Shown here: positions 34,033-43,970 of the stretch, in pieces
Numbering within the stretch: position 1 is the first letter of the stretch
Layout: each line of letters opens with the position of its first letter
From: Arthrobacter sp. PAMC 25486
Lineage (GTDB): Bacteria > Actinomycetota > Actinomycetes > Actinomycetales > Micrococcaceae
NCBI RefSeq assembly: GCF_000785535.1
Contig: NZ_CP007595.1
Span: 434,001 to 498,000, forward strand
Length of the DNA stretch: 64,000 nucleotides
Direction of reading: 5' to 3'
The notes under the pieces: generated by a model
Told to the model about the DNA's origin: nothing
Database searches by the model: none
What the model saw: the letters and a program-made list of their open reading frames with translations, nothing else
Translations under genes and position numbers: made by a program

Positions 34033-34479
34033 TCAGCCCAGGGCTGCCACGGTGGCGCCAAGGCAGACTCCGAGGCAGCTGAAGTAGACGACGCCGGCGA
34101 ACAGTGCATGGAAGGTGACACGCGGCGGCATCCACCCCTTCACAACCGCCAGGATTGCCGAAAGGTAGCTTGCCGTGGGGCCGGCTTGTGAACGATGCCG
34201 GCCCACCAGCATGGCGTCGCCAAATCCGTTGCCGACGTTCAGCAGCGCGAAGGCTGCCCATGCCGGCCACAAGGCGCTGCTGAGCAGGAAAGCGATCCAC
34301 AGCCCCAAGCCAACGACCACCGAGGCGACATGGGTGATGATGACGGCGGCTCCGCGACGACCGTGGCGCCACCAACTGACCAGCAGGGAGATTCCCACTG
34401 ACACCTGGATGATCCAGAAAACAAGCACGGCGTATGCCATACCATCAAGAATACTTTTCGGCAGGAAGCGTGTCACCAT
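34033..34479 (-). CDS. Small integral membrane protein
   Basis: About 148 residues with four hydrophobic helices (AVLVFWIIQVSVGISLLV; VASVVVGLGLWIAFLLSSAL; AWAAFALLNVGNGFGDAML; a last one near the C-terminus). An ATG 13 codons further in (34440) is an equally possible start. I do not recognise the family with certainty. It follows the TetR gene on the same strand by about 25 bp and is probably cotranscribed and controlled by it. Confidence 0.6.
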   Translation of the reverse strand: MVTRFLPKSILDGMAYAVLVFWIIQVSVGISLLVSWWRHGRRGAAVIITHVASVVVGLGLWIAFLLSSALWPAWAAFALLNVGNGFGDAMLVGRHRSQAGPTASYLSAILAVVKGWMPPRVTFHALFAGVVYFSCLGVCLGATVAALG

Positions 34480-34503
34480 GTTTAGGCAGCGCGGGGCCAC
34501 CCT

Positions 34504-35148
34504 TCACGGCAGCAGTGCGGCTGCGAGGGTTCCGGCAATGAAGGAGCCAAATTCCTGCGGCGCCCAGCCGCACTTGCCGACGAGGCTCTCATGCAATTCG
34601 GGTGCGGTGCAGGCGAACATGATGTCCGCTGCCCGGGCCACGTCCACGCCGGGAGCCAGGAATCCTCGGGAAGCAAGCGCCCTGGCGTTATGCAGCATCC
34701 GGTCACGGCGGGCCGCATCGACTTCGGACATGAGGGCTGCCATGTCAGCATCGCCCCCGGCTGCGGCGTCGCGGATGAGCAGAAGCACCGGGGCGGCGAG
34801 CGGGGCTACCTCCGCGCTCATCCGCCCCCACTGCTCCATGAGTTCGCGCCCGGTTGCGGCCGCCGCTTGGGCATTGTCCGAACGTTCCTCAGCCGGAAGC
34901 CCGCCGGCGCCCAGGAGGCTGGCTTGCTGAATGTTGCGGACCAGTCCCGGCTTGCCACCGAAATTCTTATATACGAACTCGGGGGACACCCCAGCCCGCC
35001 GGGCAATCTCGGCGATCGTGGTGGCGCCAAAACCCCGGCCCAAAAACAGCTCGCGGGCGTGTGCGAGGACCGCACTGCGAGACGCTTCGGCACGCTCACG
35101 GCGGCGGCTGGAATCGTAGCCGCGCGAACCATTGACCGGCTCCGACAT
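34504..35148 (-). CDS. TetR-family regulator
   Basis: A 214-residue regulator starting MSEPVNGSRGYDSSRRRER. The helix-turn-helix is TTIAEIARRAGVSPEFVYKNF near residues 45-65; the effector domain is helical and diverged. It is divergent from a SnoaL/SDR operon, with a perfect TACAGT-TC-ACTGTA palindrome 20 bp upstream of the start codon. The likely role is repression of itself, the adjacent membrane protein and the divergent pair. Confidence 0.87.
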   Translation of the reverse strand: MSEPVNGSRGYDSSRRRERAEASRSAVLAHARELFLGRGFGATTIAEIARRAGVSPEFVYKNFGGKPGLVRNIQQASLLGAGGLPAEERSDNAQAAAATGRELMEQWGRMSAEVAPLAAPVLLLIRDAAAGGDADMAALMSEVDAARRDRMLHNARALASRGFLAPGVDVARAADIMFACTAPELHESLVGKCGWAPQEFGSFIAGTLAAALLP

Positions 35149-35168
35149 GGGATCTATACTCCAATCAT

Positions 35169-35182
35169 TACAGTTCACTGTA
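35169..35182. promoter_or_regulatory. Operator palindrome of the TetR/SnoaL divergent promoter
   Basis: TACAGT-TC-ACTGTA is a perfect 14-bp dyad in the 87-bp region between the divergent starts. It is AT-richer than its surroundings, as expected for an operator overlapping a promoter. Confidence 0.6.
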
Positions 35183-35235
35183 TCTAAATTGATGATAGCA
35201 ACTTTCGCCTTCGGGCGGCAGTCAGGGAGTGCGGC

Positions 35236-35697
35236 ATGAACGGCCAGATAGCAATGAACCACTTGCCCGACGGCCCTGTCCACCGCCTTTTCCGCGCCAC
35301 CGCCGACCATGACGTGGACGCCATCGTGGCGTGCTTTGCCGACGATTACGTCAACGAATCACCCAACCACCCAGACCGTGGATTCACGGGCCGGGGCCAG
35401 GTCCGGAAAAACTGGACCGCGCTCTTTGCCGGCGTGCCGGACCTGCGCGTCCACACGGTCAACACGGCCACCGGTCCTGACGGGCAGGTCTGGGTTGAAT
35501 GGGGCACGGCCGGGACCAGTGCCGACGGCGGCACGGTCGCCATGGCCGGGGTGCTTATCCTCACCGTCACGGCAGACCTCATCACAGCCGCACGGTTCTA
35601 CCTGGAACCCGTGGAACACAGCTCAGGCACCGTTGATGACGCCGTCCGTGCCATGGTCACTGGTGTCCCGGATACTCGCCGGCCAGGCGCGCCGTGA
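35236..35697 (+). CDS. SnoaL-like/NTF2-fold protein
   Basis: A 153-residue protein of the SnoaL/NTF2 superfamily: VHRLFRATADHDVDAIVACF, then DDYVNESPNHPDRGFTGRG and a C-terminal RFYLEPVEH. Members are small cone-shaped enzymes (cyclases, isomerases, hydrolases) or ligand binders. It overlaps the next gene by 4 bp (GTGA) and is divergent from TetR. Function unknown; the pairing with a reductase suggests conversion of a small hydrophobic compound. Confidence 0.8.
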   Translation: MNGQIAMNHLPDGPVHRLFRATADHDVDAIVACFADDYVNESPNHPDRGFTGRGQVRKNWTALFAGVPDLRVHTVNTATGPDGQVWVEWGTAGTSADGGTVAMAGVLILTVTADLITAARFYLEPVEHSSGTVDDAVRAMVTGVPDTRRPGAP

Positions 35698-36581
35698 TCC
35701 TGGTGGCCGGCGGCACCGGCCGGCTTGGCTCGCAGGTGGTTCGCCTGCTCGCGAACGCAGGCATCCCCGTGCGACTCATGGCGCGCGGCAGGTCGGCACC
35801 GTTCCCCGCCGGTGTGGATGGGGTTGGCGTGGACGACGGCGTCAAACGCGTCCGCGGCGACCTCACCTCCCGTCCCGATTGCGAAGGCGCCGTGGCGGGT
35901 TGCGCCGCCGTGGTGTTCACGGCTTCCGGCTTTGGGTTGCGGCGGGCCGGGAACCCACGCAGCGTTGACCGAGACGGCGCCATATGGCTTATGGAGGCCG
36001 CTGCCAGGGCCGGAGTGGGCCACTTTGTCCTTCTTTCGATGCACGGCGCGGCAGCGGATGCGCCGCTGGTTTTCCTGCGCATGAAGCATGCCGCGGAGGA
36101 GGCGCTCATGTCCTCCGGCATGGAATGGACGGTGATCCGGATTGGACCGCTCCTGGAACAATTTGCCGAGGTGGTTGGGGAACCGCTTGCTGCGACCGGT
36201 AAGGCCAGAGTGTTCGGTTCGGGGCAGGCGCCCATCACGTTTACGGGCACCTCCGATGCGGCAGCCCTGGTGGTGGAGTCGCTGACCAACCCCGCGCTGC
36301 GGAACCGCACTGTTGAATGGGGAAGTGTGAGCGCCACGCTCGACCATTTGGCACAGGCGCTGATTCACCTGCACGGCAGCGGCACCATTCAGCACATCCC
36401 GACGGTGGGGTTGCACCTCATGGCCGTGGCGGCAGCACCGTTGTCACCCTTCATGTCGCGGATGGCCCGGGCCGCCCTGTGGATGGAAAACGGTGCGGCG
36501 GCATTTGATCCCGCCCCTGCACGGGTGGAATTTCCGGCCATCCCGGTGATTGGGTTGGCCCAAATCCTGGCGGCAGGCTAA
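35694..36581 (+). CDS. NAD(P)H-binding SDR (atypical, NmrA-like)
   Basis: A 295-residue Rossmann protein starting MILVAGGTGRLGSQVVRLL, with G-x-x-G-x-x-G; a VVFTASGFG strand, HFVLLSMHGAA and a C-terminal substrate domain follow. There is no clear Y-x-x-x-K, which is usual for NmrA/atypical SDRs that sense or use NAD(P)H. It is cotranscribed with the SnoaL gene. A hairpin terminator lies 31 bp after the stop. Confidence 0.83.
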   Translation: MILVAGGTGRLGSQVVRLLANAGIPVRLMARGRSAPFPAGVDGVGVDDGVKRVRGDLTSRPDCEGAVAGCAAVVFTASGFGLRRAGNPRSVDRDGAIWLMEAAARAGVGHFVLLSMHGAAADAPLVFLRMKHAAEEALMSSGMEWTVIRIGPLLEQFAEVVGEPLAATGKARVFGSGQAPITFTGTSDAAALVVESLTNPALRNRTVEWGSVSATLDHLAQALIHLHGSGTIQHIPTVGLHLMAVAAAPLSPFMSRMARAALWMENGAAAFDPAPARVEFPAIPVIGLAQILAAG

Positions 36582-36612
36582 GTCGCCGAATCCCACCCGG
36601 AACGTTGTTGAT

Positions 36613-36636
36613 GCCCGGCAGCTATTTTTGCCGGGC
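36613..36636. terminator. Terminator hairpin between convergent genes
   Basis: GCCCGGCA (36613-36620) pairs with TGCCGGGC (36629-36636) around an 8-base T-rich loop. It serves the rightward SDR gene and overlaps the 3' end of the leftward DUF3592 gene. Confidence 0.55.
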
Positions 36637-37263
36637 CAGGATCTGTGGCGACAAGGTTTGCCGGGTCCGCTTGCGCTTCTTGCGGGAGGACGGGTCAAGG
36701 TGCCGGGCAGCCAAGTAGAAGGGGACGCTGACCACTGCTGATGCGCCACCGACCAGCAACTGCACCTGGTACGAATCCACCTTGCTGACCAGCAGCTCGG
36801 TTGCCTCCGGGGTGTCAATGACCATGCGCGCGGGTTAGTTGGGGTCGTACAGAAGAGGCAGGCGCTGGCCCACGCTCCACCGTTCTTCCTTGGTGCTCTG
36901 GTACCGCGTCCAGGTGGTCTGCTGGCCGCCGGTGACCGGCTCGGTGACGGGGTAGTAGGTGGTGCTCCCGCCTCCAGGGCGGGCATGCGGCGTGGAGGAT
37001 CGCTTGATCTCCACAATCACCCCGGCGGTGGGGGAGCCGCTTTGGTGGAGTTCCACCTCGGCCCGCTGGGCGGAGAGTGCTGAGGGCAGGTAAACGGTGC
37101 CAACAGCCAGCGAGAACAGTCCCAGGAAGGCGGCGAAACAGCCCAGAATTCCCAACCAGGAGCCCAGCCGTTGCCGGGCAGTGCGCTTCTTGTGTGTGCG
37201 TGCCATGCGCGGCCTCTTTTTCGACCGCGCGCTCCGCCGCCGCTTCTCTGTTCCATTTGCCAC
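36622..37263 (-). pseudogene. DUF3592-type membrane protein with internal stop
   Basis: From ATG 37263 the frame gives a basic N-terminus, one helix (LGILGCFAAFLGLFSLAVG), an extracytoplasmic domain and VGQRLPLLYDPN, then TAA at 36835-36837. Without any frame change it continues PARMVIDTPEATELLV and a second helix (LLVGGASAVVSVPFYLAA) to 36622. DUF3592 proteins have precisely this order: YDP, then a D-x-P-like link and a last helix. So the TAA is most simply a nonsense change, perhaps GAA or CAA to TAA. A shorter 142-residue product or re-initiation at ATG 36823-36825 remains possible. Confidence 0.65.
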
Positions 37264-37310
37264 GGGTTACATTCTGCCAGCTGTGGCGGCCCGGCCTCCA
37301 GCGGCGTGAG

Positions 37311-39230
37311 CTAGACCAGGGAATCCTGCCAGGCGCCGTGCAGCTCCGCGAAACGGCCGCCGCCGGCCAGCAGTTCGGCGGGGGAGCCGTCCTCCACGAT
37401 TCGCCCGTCGTGCACCACCAGAACCCGATCCGCAATGGCCACGGTCGACAGGCGGTGCGCAATGACCAGGGCCGTCCGCCCGCCAGTGGAGCCGCTGCCC
37501 GGCTCGGCACCATCTGCCTCCGTGCCGAGCAGCCGGTGCAGGCCCTCCTGCACGAGTCGTTCGGACGGGATGTCCAGTGAGGACGTGGCCTCGTCCAGGA
37601 TCAGCACGGCCGGGTTGGCCAGGAAGGCGCGGGCAAAGGAGATGAGCTGGCGCTGCCCGGCGGAGACTCGGCCGCCGCGCTTGTTCACGTCGGTGTCGTA
37701 GCCGTCAGGCAGCAACCGGATGAACTCATCGGCGCCCACGTCGCGGGCGGCTGCCTCAATCTCCGCACGGCTGGCGGACGGCCGGCCCAGCGCAATGTTG
37801 TCGGCCACGGTGCCGCTGAACAGGAACGCCTCCTGCGTCACCATGACCACGGCACGGCGCAGGTCGGCGGTGGAAAGCTCACGCAACTCCACGCCGTCGA
37901 GCGTCAGGGACCCTGCGGTGACGTCATAGAAGCGGGCCATGAGCTTGGCCAGGGTGGACTTTCCGGCCCCGGTGGCACCAACCACCGCCACCGTCTGGCC
38001 CGCAGGGATGTGCAGGTCCATGCGCGGCAGGATGACCGGCCCGGAACCGTAGCCGAACTCGGCGGCCGTGAAGCGGATGTCGCCGCGGGCGTGCGGCAGC
38101 GGGACCGGATTGCGGGGTGGCCGAACGGTGGGGATCTCCTCCAGCAACCCGGACACCTTCTCGAGCGCAGCCTGCGCCGACTGGAAGGAGTTGTAGAACA
38201 TGGCCATCTGGCCCACAGGTTGGAAGAAGCGCTTGGTTGCCAGCAGCAGGGCCAGCAGGGCGCCCACTTCCAACGCGCCGCCGAGCACCCGGTAGCCGCC
38301 GGCCAGCAGCACCGCCGCGACGGCCACGTTACCGATCAGCACCAGGCCCGGCTGGAACACGCCGTTGAGGTTGATGGAGCGGACGGTGACGCGGCGGTAG
38401 TCCTCGGCCAGCTCGTCGAAACGGGCCGCGTTGTCTTCCTCGCGGCGGAACGCCTTGACCGCCCGGATGCCCGTCATGGTCTCGATGAAGTGCACAATGA
38501 GCCGCGCCGAAACCACCCTCGAGGAACGGTAGGCGGCCTGCGAATGCTTCTGGTACCAGCGCGAGAGGAAGAACATCGGCACCGCAGTGGCCAGCACCAG
38601 CAGCCCCGTCACCCAGTCGAGGGCAAAGATGGACACGGCCGTGAGCACCATGAACACCAGGCCGGAGGCGAGGGAGGAAATGCCCGAATCCAGCAGTTCC
38701 CGCAACGCCTCAAGGTCGGACGTCTGGCGGGAAATGATGCGCCCCGAGGTGTAGTTCTCGTGGAATTCCATGCTGAGGCGCTGCGTGTGCCGGAACACCT
38801 GGATGCGCAGGTCAAGGAGCATCGCCTGGCTCAGCCGCGCCGTCGCCGTCAGGTAAGCCGCCGTCAGCCACGACGCGGCGAGCGCCGCCACCACATAGCC
38901 GCCTCCCGTGACCGCCAGCGGCAGCCAGTCCTGGTCCGGGGCGCTCAATGCCGGCAGCGCGGAGTCGATCCCGAACGCAATCAACAGCGGGCCGGCCACC
39001 TTCGCCGCCTGCGACAGGATGACCAGCGTAACCGTGATGGCGAACCTGACGCGCACCGGGCGCAGCAGCGTGCGCAGCAGCCGCACCGAGCGCTGCCGCA
39101 CGGCGCGGCTGTCCTCCCGGCTCAGCTCCACCCGGTCCTCACCGGCGGTGCCATGTGCCGTGGCTGCGTCGCGGTTGTCTGTCTCCACGGTCGACGCCGA
39201 AGCTTGCGTTTTCTTGTTTCGCCGGCTCAT
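37311..39230 (-). CDS. ABC exporter half-transporter, catalytic-Glu subunit
   Basis: A 639-residue half-transporter: a polar N-terminus of about 50 residues, a six-helix membrane domain, and an ATPase domain. Walker A is GATGAGKST near residue 420. The signature is VSAGQ rather than LSGGQ near 522. Walker [12 protein letters not shown] near 543 keeps the catalytic Glu. Its start overlaps the stop of the partner gene by 4 bp. The partner has the reverse pattern, so together they form a heterodimeric exporter with one active and one degenerate ATP site. Substrate unknown (drug or lipid export is usual). Confidence 0.9.
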   Translation of the reverse strand: MSRRNKKTQASASTVETDNRDAATAHGTAGEDRVELSREDSRAVRQRSVRLLRTLLRPVRVRFAITVTLVILSQAAKVAGPLLIAFGIDSALPALSAPDQDWLPLAVTGGGYVVAALAASWLTAAYLTATARLSQAMLLDLRIQVFRHTQRLSMEFHENYTSGRIISRQTSDLEALRELLDSGISSLASGLVFMVLTAVSIFALDWVTGLLVLATAVPMFFLSRWYQKHSQAAYRSSRVVSARLIVHFIETMTGIRAVKAFRREEDNAARFDELAEDYRRVTVRSINLNGVFQPGLVLIGNVAVAAVLLAGGYRVLGGALEVGALLALLLATKRFFQPVGQMAMFYNSFQSAQAALEKVSGLLEEIPTVRPPRNPVPLPHARGDIRFTAAEFGYGSGPVILPRMDLHIPAGQTVAVVGATGAGKSTLAKLMARFYDVTAGSLTLDGVELRELSTADLRRAVVMVTQEAFLFSGTVADNIALGRPSASRAEIEAAARDVGADEFIRLLPDGYDTDVNKRGGRVSAGQRQLISFARAFLANPAVLILDEATSSLDIPSERLVQEGLHRLLGTEADGAEPGSGSTGGRTALVIAHRLSTVAIADRVLVVHDGRIVEDGSPAELLAGGGRFAELHGAWQDSLV

Positions 39231-41125
39231 GCGGGGGTGCTCTTTCCGGTGGTGGCGGCTGGGTTGGGTGCGTCTAACCGGGCTGCGATGGGTAGCGGGC
39301 CGGTGCCGAGGTCATCGGGCAGGTCGTCGTCCAGCCCGGTGTCCAGGTCCTTGGGTTGCGTATCGAGGCTGGCCAGGACGTAGCGATAGTGTTCGTTGGT
39401 GCCCAGCAGTTCGGTGTGCGTGCCAACGGCTGAGATGCGCCCGTCCTGCAGCAGCGCCACCCGGTCCGCCATGGCCACGGTGGACGGGCGGTGGGCAACG
39501 ATCAAGGTCGTGGTCCCCTCAAGGACTTGGCGCAACCGTCGGGACACCAATTCCTCGGTGTTGACGTCGAGGGCCGAGAGCGGGTCGTCCAGCACCAGCA
39601 CTGCCGGCTTGGCCGCGATGGCACGGGCCAGGGCGATGCGCTGGCGCTGCCCACCAGACAGGCTCAGCCCTTCCTCGCCGATGAGCGTGTCCACGCCCTG
39701 GGGGAGCGTGTGGGCGAAGCCGGCCTGAGCCACATCCAGGGCTTGTTCCAACACCTCGTCCGGGGACAGTCCGGGATGGTCCGCGGCGCCGAGCAGGACG
39801 TTCTCGCGCACGGAGTTGGAGAACAGTGTGGTGTCCTCAAAGGCTACCGAAACATGGCTGCGCAGATCCTTCAGCGATAGCGCCCGGATGTCGGTGCCGT
39901 CCAGCAGCACGGCGCCTCCGGTGGCATCGAACAGGCGCGGAACCAGGTTCAACAGGGTGCTCTTTCCGCTGCCCGTGACGCCCACCAGGGCCATGGTTTC
40001 ACCGGCCCGCAGTTCCAGGTCGACGCCGTTGAGGAGGTCGGGTGAACCGGCGGGGGTGTCGGGGAAGCGGAAGTGCACGCCACGGAATTCCAGCGCTCCA
40101 CGCACCGCATGGAGCCGGACGGGATTGGCCGGGTCGGTGATGGTGTTTTCGGCGTCCATGACCTCGAAGTGCCGGTCGAGTGCCGTCTTGGCGGTAAGTG
40201 TCATCGAGAGCAGGGGGCCCACGGATTCAACCGGCCCGGCCACGACGGCGGCAGTGGCGAAGAACGCGACGAGAGTTCCGACGTCGAGCTTCCCGCCGTG
40301 GACCAACAGGATGCCCACCACCAAGCCGGCGGCCAAGGCCAGTTCGGGCAGGAGAGTGACAACGAGGGAGAAGGAGGCGAGTGACTTCGCCTTGTGGATT
40401 TCGGTGGCTTGGAGTTCCTGTGCCTGGCCGGCGAAGGAGTCGAGCGCTTCGCGGCCGCGGCCAAAAGCCTTCAGCACGCGGATGCCGTGTACGGACTCCT
40501 CCACAACAGTGGCGAGGTCACCGGCCTGATCCTGGCTCCTGCGGCTGGCGTGCCCATACGAGCGGCGGAACGTGAAGCCAAAAATGACGATCGGCACGGC
40601 GGCGGCCAGGAAGATCAGGCCCAGTTCCCAACTCATGCTGAACATCAGTACGATCCCGATCGCCACGGTCAGGGCCGTCACCACCAGCATGATCGCGCCG
40701 AAGGCCATCCAGCGGCGCATGAAGTTCAAATCGCTCATGGCCCGGCTGAGCAACTGGCCGGAGCCCCAGCGGTCGTGGAATTCCACGGCGAGGGCCTGCA
40801 GGTGACGGTAGAAGCTGGTGCGCATGCGGGTTTCCACCGTGGTGGCGGGGACAATGACAAACTGCCGGCGCAGCACCATGAGCCAGGCTTCAATGATGCC
40901 CAGGACAAGCACGACGCCGGTCCCCACCCACAGCGCGCCCGTCCCGTTCCCGGGTTCCAGGGCCGTGTTGACGAGCACCCTGTAAACCTGCGGAATGGCA
41001 AGGGCCACGATGCTGGCGGCAAGGGCTGTGAGCAGGCCCAGGATCAGGCGCCACATGATGGGCTTTAGTTGTGGCCCCATGCGGGCCAGGGAAGTGAAGA
41101 GTGAGGTTTTGTCGTTGTTCGCCAT
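39227..41125 (-). CDS. ABC exporter half-transporter, degenerate-Walker-B subunit
   Basis: A 632-residue half-transporter with a membrane domain (residues about 20-320) and an ATPase domain: GVTGSGKST (about 385), canonical [10 protein letters not shown] (about 490), and [11 protein letters not shown] (about 511), where the catalytic Glu is replaced by Asp. Its intact signature completes the active site on the partner protein. It is first in the two-gene operon; both proteins are of the BmrCD/TM287-288 heterodimeric type. The C-terminus is Asp- and Pro-rich. Confidence 0.9.
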   Translation of the reverse strand: MANNDKTSLFTSLARMGPQLKPIMWRLILGLLTALAASIVALAIPQVYRVLVNTALEPGNGTGALWVGTGVVLVLGIIEAWLMVLRRQFVIVPATTVETRMRTSFYRHLQALAVEFHDRWGSGQLLSRAMSDLNFMRRWMAFGAIMLVVTALTVAIGIVLMFSMSWELGLIFLAAAVPIVIFGFTFRRSYGHASRRSQDQAGDLATVVEESVHGIRVLKAFGRGREALDSFAGQAQELQATEIHKAKSLASFSLVVTLLPELALAAGLVVGILLVHGGKLDVGTLVAFFATAAVVAGPVESVGPLLSMTLTAKTALDRHFEVMDAENTITDPANPVRLHAVRGALEFRGVHFRFPDTPAGSPDLLNGVDLELRAGETMALVGVTGSGKSTLLNLVPRLFDATGGAVLLDGTDIRALSLKDLRSHVSVAFEDTTLFSNSVRENVLLGAADHPGLSPDEVLEQALDVAQAGFAHTLPQGVDTLIGEEGLSLSGGQRQRIALARAIAAKPAVLVLDDPLSALDVNTEELVSRRLRQVLEGTTTLIVAHRPSTVAMADRVALLQDGRISAVGTHTELLGTNEHYRYVLASLDTQPKDLDTGLDDDLPDDLGTGPLPIAARLDAPNPAATTGKSTPA

Positions 41126-41480
41126 GCGTTTTAGTGAGAGTCCCGTATCTGGAATGTGCGCGTTCGATCAACACTACGCCACGTGTGACGCCCGCCACCG
41201 GTTGGGCCCACATGTCGAGATCCACATTTCAGCAAACTCCCAACGCCGCAGCACCTTACGGGGTGTTTTCCCGAACGCGGCAGCAATGGACCTGGTGTTG
41301 TGGGGACGCTCAATAGCGGCGTTGCTCGATTCTCTCACCGGTGCTGGTGCCTGTGGAGATGGGGGTGTCAGCCGTTCCCTAGGCGGGGCTGATGACTCAC
41401 CTGTCGACGGGTGGAATGGAGCGCTGTCTGAAGCTGCAACTGGCATGCTTTTATGCATGCCCTTCGCGGCTCCAGCGGCG
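41126..41480. other. Gene-free stretch upstream of the ABC exporter
   Basis: No gene is supported on either strand. It must hold the promoter of the leftward ABC operon and the 3' end of transcription from the FBP-domain gene. A small hairpin, GGCATGC (41442-41448) with GCATGCC (41455-41461), is 20 bp past the FBP-gene stop and could be its terminator. Confidence 0.5.
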
Positions 41481-42026
41481 CTACTCAGCGCCCGCCAGCA
41501 TGTTGTGCATGAAGTTCTGGACCTGCTGCTGTAGCCCGTGCATGCGTCCCTGCCGGGCAGCCTCCACGTCAAAACCCACGTAGGCCGGTGGTGCTGGCCG
41601 GCGAACGTTCGTGGAGCACTCAAAGCTGGTGCACATCAACGTGGTGATGGTGTTGCCGTTGCGTCCTGCGGGGCCGGGGCGCTTGGCATTGAAGTACACC
41701 ACCTCGTTGGGCAAGGTGACGTCCTCACACCACGAGCACTGTGCCCGCGAGCGAATCCGGCCCTCGACATGCCGGAACAGGATGCCTGCTGGCGCCCCGT
41801 CAACCCACCCAATGACGTAGCCAAGGGCAGGATACTTGCGGTCGCGCCAGCCCATGAAGTCGAGGTTTTCCCAATCCAGGGAGTCGAAGTTCTCCGGCAG
41901 GTTCAGGTTGCTGCGCTCCCGCTGGGAGGCGTTGAGGAAGGATGAACGAATTTGTTTTTCGGTCAGGGGAAGCAAGGTTTTAGTCTTTTCTGTCCTGCCC
42001 GCGGCGGCAAAAGGCATTGCGGGCAT
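41481..42026 (-). CDS. FBP (EF-G-binding, FusB-like) C-terminal zinc-finger protein
   Basis: About 181 residues. The N-terminal part (LTEKQIRSSFLNASQRERSN, then FDSLDWENLDFMGWRD) and a C-terminal treble-clef with Cys pairs in CSWCEDV and LMCTSFEC match the FBP_C family. That family is named for FusB-type proteins, which bind EF-G and, in FusB, rescue it from fusidic acid. Related proteins are common in Arthrobacter with unknown role. The start is uncertain; a TTG in front of LPLTEKQ is an alternative. Confidence 0.75.
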   Translation of the reverse strand: MPAMPFAAAGRTEKTKTLLPLTEKQIRSSFLNASQRERSNLNLPENFDSLDWENLDFMGWRDRKYPALGYVIGWVDGAPAGILFRHVEGRIRSRAQCSWCEDVTLPNEVVYFNAKRPGPAGRNGNTITTLMCTSFECSTNVRRPAPPAYVGFDVEAARQGRMHGLQQQVQNFMHNMLAGAE

Positions 42027-42325
42027 AAGTGTGGAGTGGATCCCGCACAGGACGCGTAAAGCGCGGGCGGGCAGCGGCACAGCGGTGCAGCTGAATGATA
42101 CTCAGGGGACAGGGCTATCTGCCGCCGGCATGAAAAACGCCGGCGACCTCCAAACACCCAAAGGGCAGCAGACTTGCTATTGGGAACAACACAGGAACAA
42201 CTCTATACCCGCACCGGGCAGCTGCAGGAAAGGTTCGTTGCTGCATCCGAGCGGTCCGCGGCGGCGCCGAGATCCTTTGCGCCGTCAGAAGTCGATGCTC
42301 GCGTGGGCTCAACCGATGCTCCGGA

Positions 42326-43069
42326 CTACTTCCGCCGGCCCCTGCGGCACACGGCGATGAATACCACCAGGATTGCCGCTGCCGCCAGCAACGGGCCGAA
42401 ACGCTTAGCCAACACCGGCACCATTGCCGAACCCAAATCGAGTTCAGCAGCCGCAACCGGTGGAGGTGCAGCATGCCGGGCTGCGGGTGGCGGTGGTACC
42501 GGTGCCCCCGTGGCTGTGCCGACATGGGGCGCCGGCCCAACGACAGGCTCGCCTTTATGGGGAGGCGGCGGCGGTTCTGGTGTCCCAATGGGCGGCGGCG
42601 GCGCGGGTTCAACCGGCGAAATTTCCGGCTCCTCGGCCTTGCGGATGACGCACTGCACGAATTGCTCCAGCAGCTTGTCCGAGATGTCCTGGATGACGCC
42701 CCGACCAAATTGCGCCGGCTTGCCGGTGACGTTCATGTCCGTGGTGACATCCACAGTGGTCCCGTCGCCGTCTGCCGAAAGCACCGCCGTGACGGTGGCG
42801 CCCGCCGTTCCGTTGCCCCGTTTGTCCTTCCCGGACGCCTCAATGACAACCGTGTGTGTGATCTCGTCCCTGGAGCGGAACTGGCCCGTGCCCGCATACA
42901 TCATGGCGATGGGCCCGAGCTTGATCTTGACCGTTCCGGTAAAGGTGTCCCCGTCGACGCCCGTCAGGGTGGCGCCGGGGAAGCACGGGGCGATCTCCTC
43001 CAACTGGTTGAAGGATCGCCACGTGTCCTCGAGTGAACTGGGAACTATGAAGTGGTGTTTGAGTTCCAT
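42326..43069 (-). CDS. coxG: CoxG-like SRPBCC protein with membrane anchor
   Basis: A 247-residue protein starting MELKHHFIVPSSLEDTWRSF, an SRPBCC/Bet v1-like CoxG domain (about 1-150, with CFPGATLTGVDGDTFTG). A Pro-rich linker follows and a C-terminal helix (PLLAAAAILVVFIAV) ends in RRGRRK, which anchors it to the membrane. CoxG is needed to attach or mature CO-dehydrogenase-type enzymes at the membrane. It is the last gene of coxSLMG, 7 bp after coxM. Confidence 0.87.
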   Translation of the reverse strand: MELKHHFIVPSSLEDTWRSFNQLEEIAPCFPGATLTGVDGDTFTGTVKIKLGPIAMMYAGTGQFRSRDEITHTVVIEASGKDKRGNGTAGATVTAVLSADGDGTTVDVTTDMNVTGKPAQFGRGVIQDISDKLLEQFVQCVIRKAEEPEISPVEPAPPPPIGTPEPPPPPHKGEPVVGPAPHVGTATGAPVPPPPAARHAAPPPVAAAELDLGSAMVPVLAKRFGPLLAAAAILVVFIAVCRRGRRK

Positions 43070-43076
43070 CGTCCGC

Positions 43077-43970
43077 TTATGCCCCCGCCATGTGCAGTCC
43101 GGCCCGCTGCATTCCCGCGGCGGCCAGCACGGCCCGCTGGGCCAGAACAGTTGCCAGATGCCGCCGGTACGCGGCGTCCCCGTTGATGTCGCTGGCGGGT
43201 TCGGTGCCGTCGGCTGCATGCAAACTGGCTGCCGTGATGGCCTCCTCAGTCAGCGCGCAGCCAACCAGCGCAGCCTCGGTGGACGTGGCACGGAGCGGTG
43301 TGCTGGCCATGTTGGTCAGCCCCAGTCGGGCCTCGGCAATCACTCCGCCTTCCACCCGGACCAGGGCGGCCACGGCCACGATGGACCACTGCTGGGACAC
43401 CCGGGTGAACTTCTCATAATGAGAACCCCAGCCGGTGAACTTCGGCACCGTGATGCTGGTCAGGATCTCGCCCTCCTCAACGGCCGTGGTGAAGTAGCCC
43501 TGGAAGAAGTTGGAAGCCTCAACGTTCCGCTGCCCGGCGGACGAGGACAGAGTGAACGATGCCCCGGTGGCCAACACGGCCGCGGGCATGTCGCCGGCCG
43601 GATCGGCGTGGACCAGGGCACCGCCAAACGTCCCGCGGTGCCGCACCTGGGGGTCGGCCACGGTTGCTGCGGCCTGCGCCAGCAGGGGTGCATGGGCAAG
43701 AATCAGGGAATCCGTGGCCACCATATGGTGCGGGGTCATGGCACCAATGGTGAGGGATCCGCCGTCGTCCGTGATGCCGGAAAGGCCGGGGATCCGTCCC
43801 AGGTCAATGACCAGGGACGGGTCGGCCATGCGCAGCTTCATGACGGGGATCAGGCTTTGACCCCCGGCGAGCAGTTTGACGTCGTCCCCGGCTGAATCGG
43901 CGGCGGCCAGCAGGCCCAGCGCCTCCTCAACGGTTGTGGGCGCGGCGTAGTCGAATGGGCTCGGAATCAT
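43077..43970 (-). CDS. coxM: CoxM-type FAD subunit of a molybdenum hydroxylase
   Basis: A 297-residue FAD-binding subunit: AGGQSLIPVMKLRMADPS and LTIGAMTPHH are the two FAD-contacting motifs of CoxM, and VRHRGTFGGALVHADPAGD is the conserved third. The C-terminal CO_deh_flav domain follows. It passes electrons from the Fe-S subunit to an acceptor. ATG 43970 overlaps the coxL stop by 4 bp. Confidence 0.93.
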   Translation of the reverse strand: MIPSPFDYAAPTTVEEALGLLAAADSAGDDVKLLAGGQSLIPVMKLRMADPSLVIDLGRIPGLSGITDDGGSLTIGAMTPHHMVATDSLILAHAPLLAQAAATVADPQVRHRGTFGGALVHADPAGDMPAAVLATGASFTLSSSAGQRNVEASNFFQGYFTTAVEEGEILTSITVPKFTGWGSHYEKFTRVSQQWSIVAVAALVRVEGGVIAEARLGLTNMASTPLRATSTEAALVGCALTEEAITAASLHAADGTEPASDINGDAAYRRHLATVLAQRAVLAAAGMQRAGLHMAGA

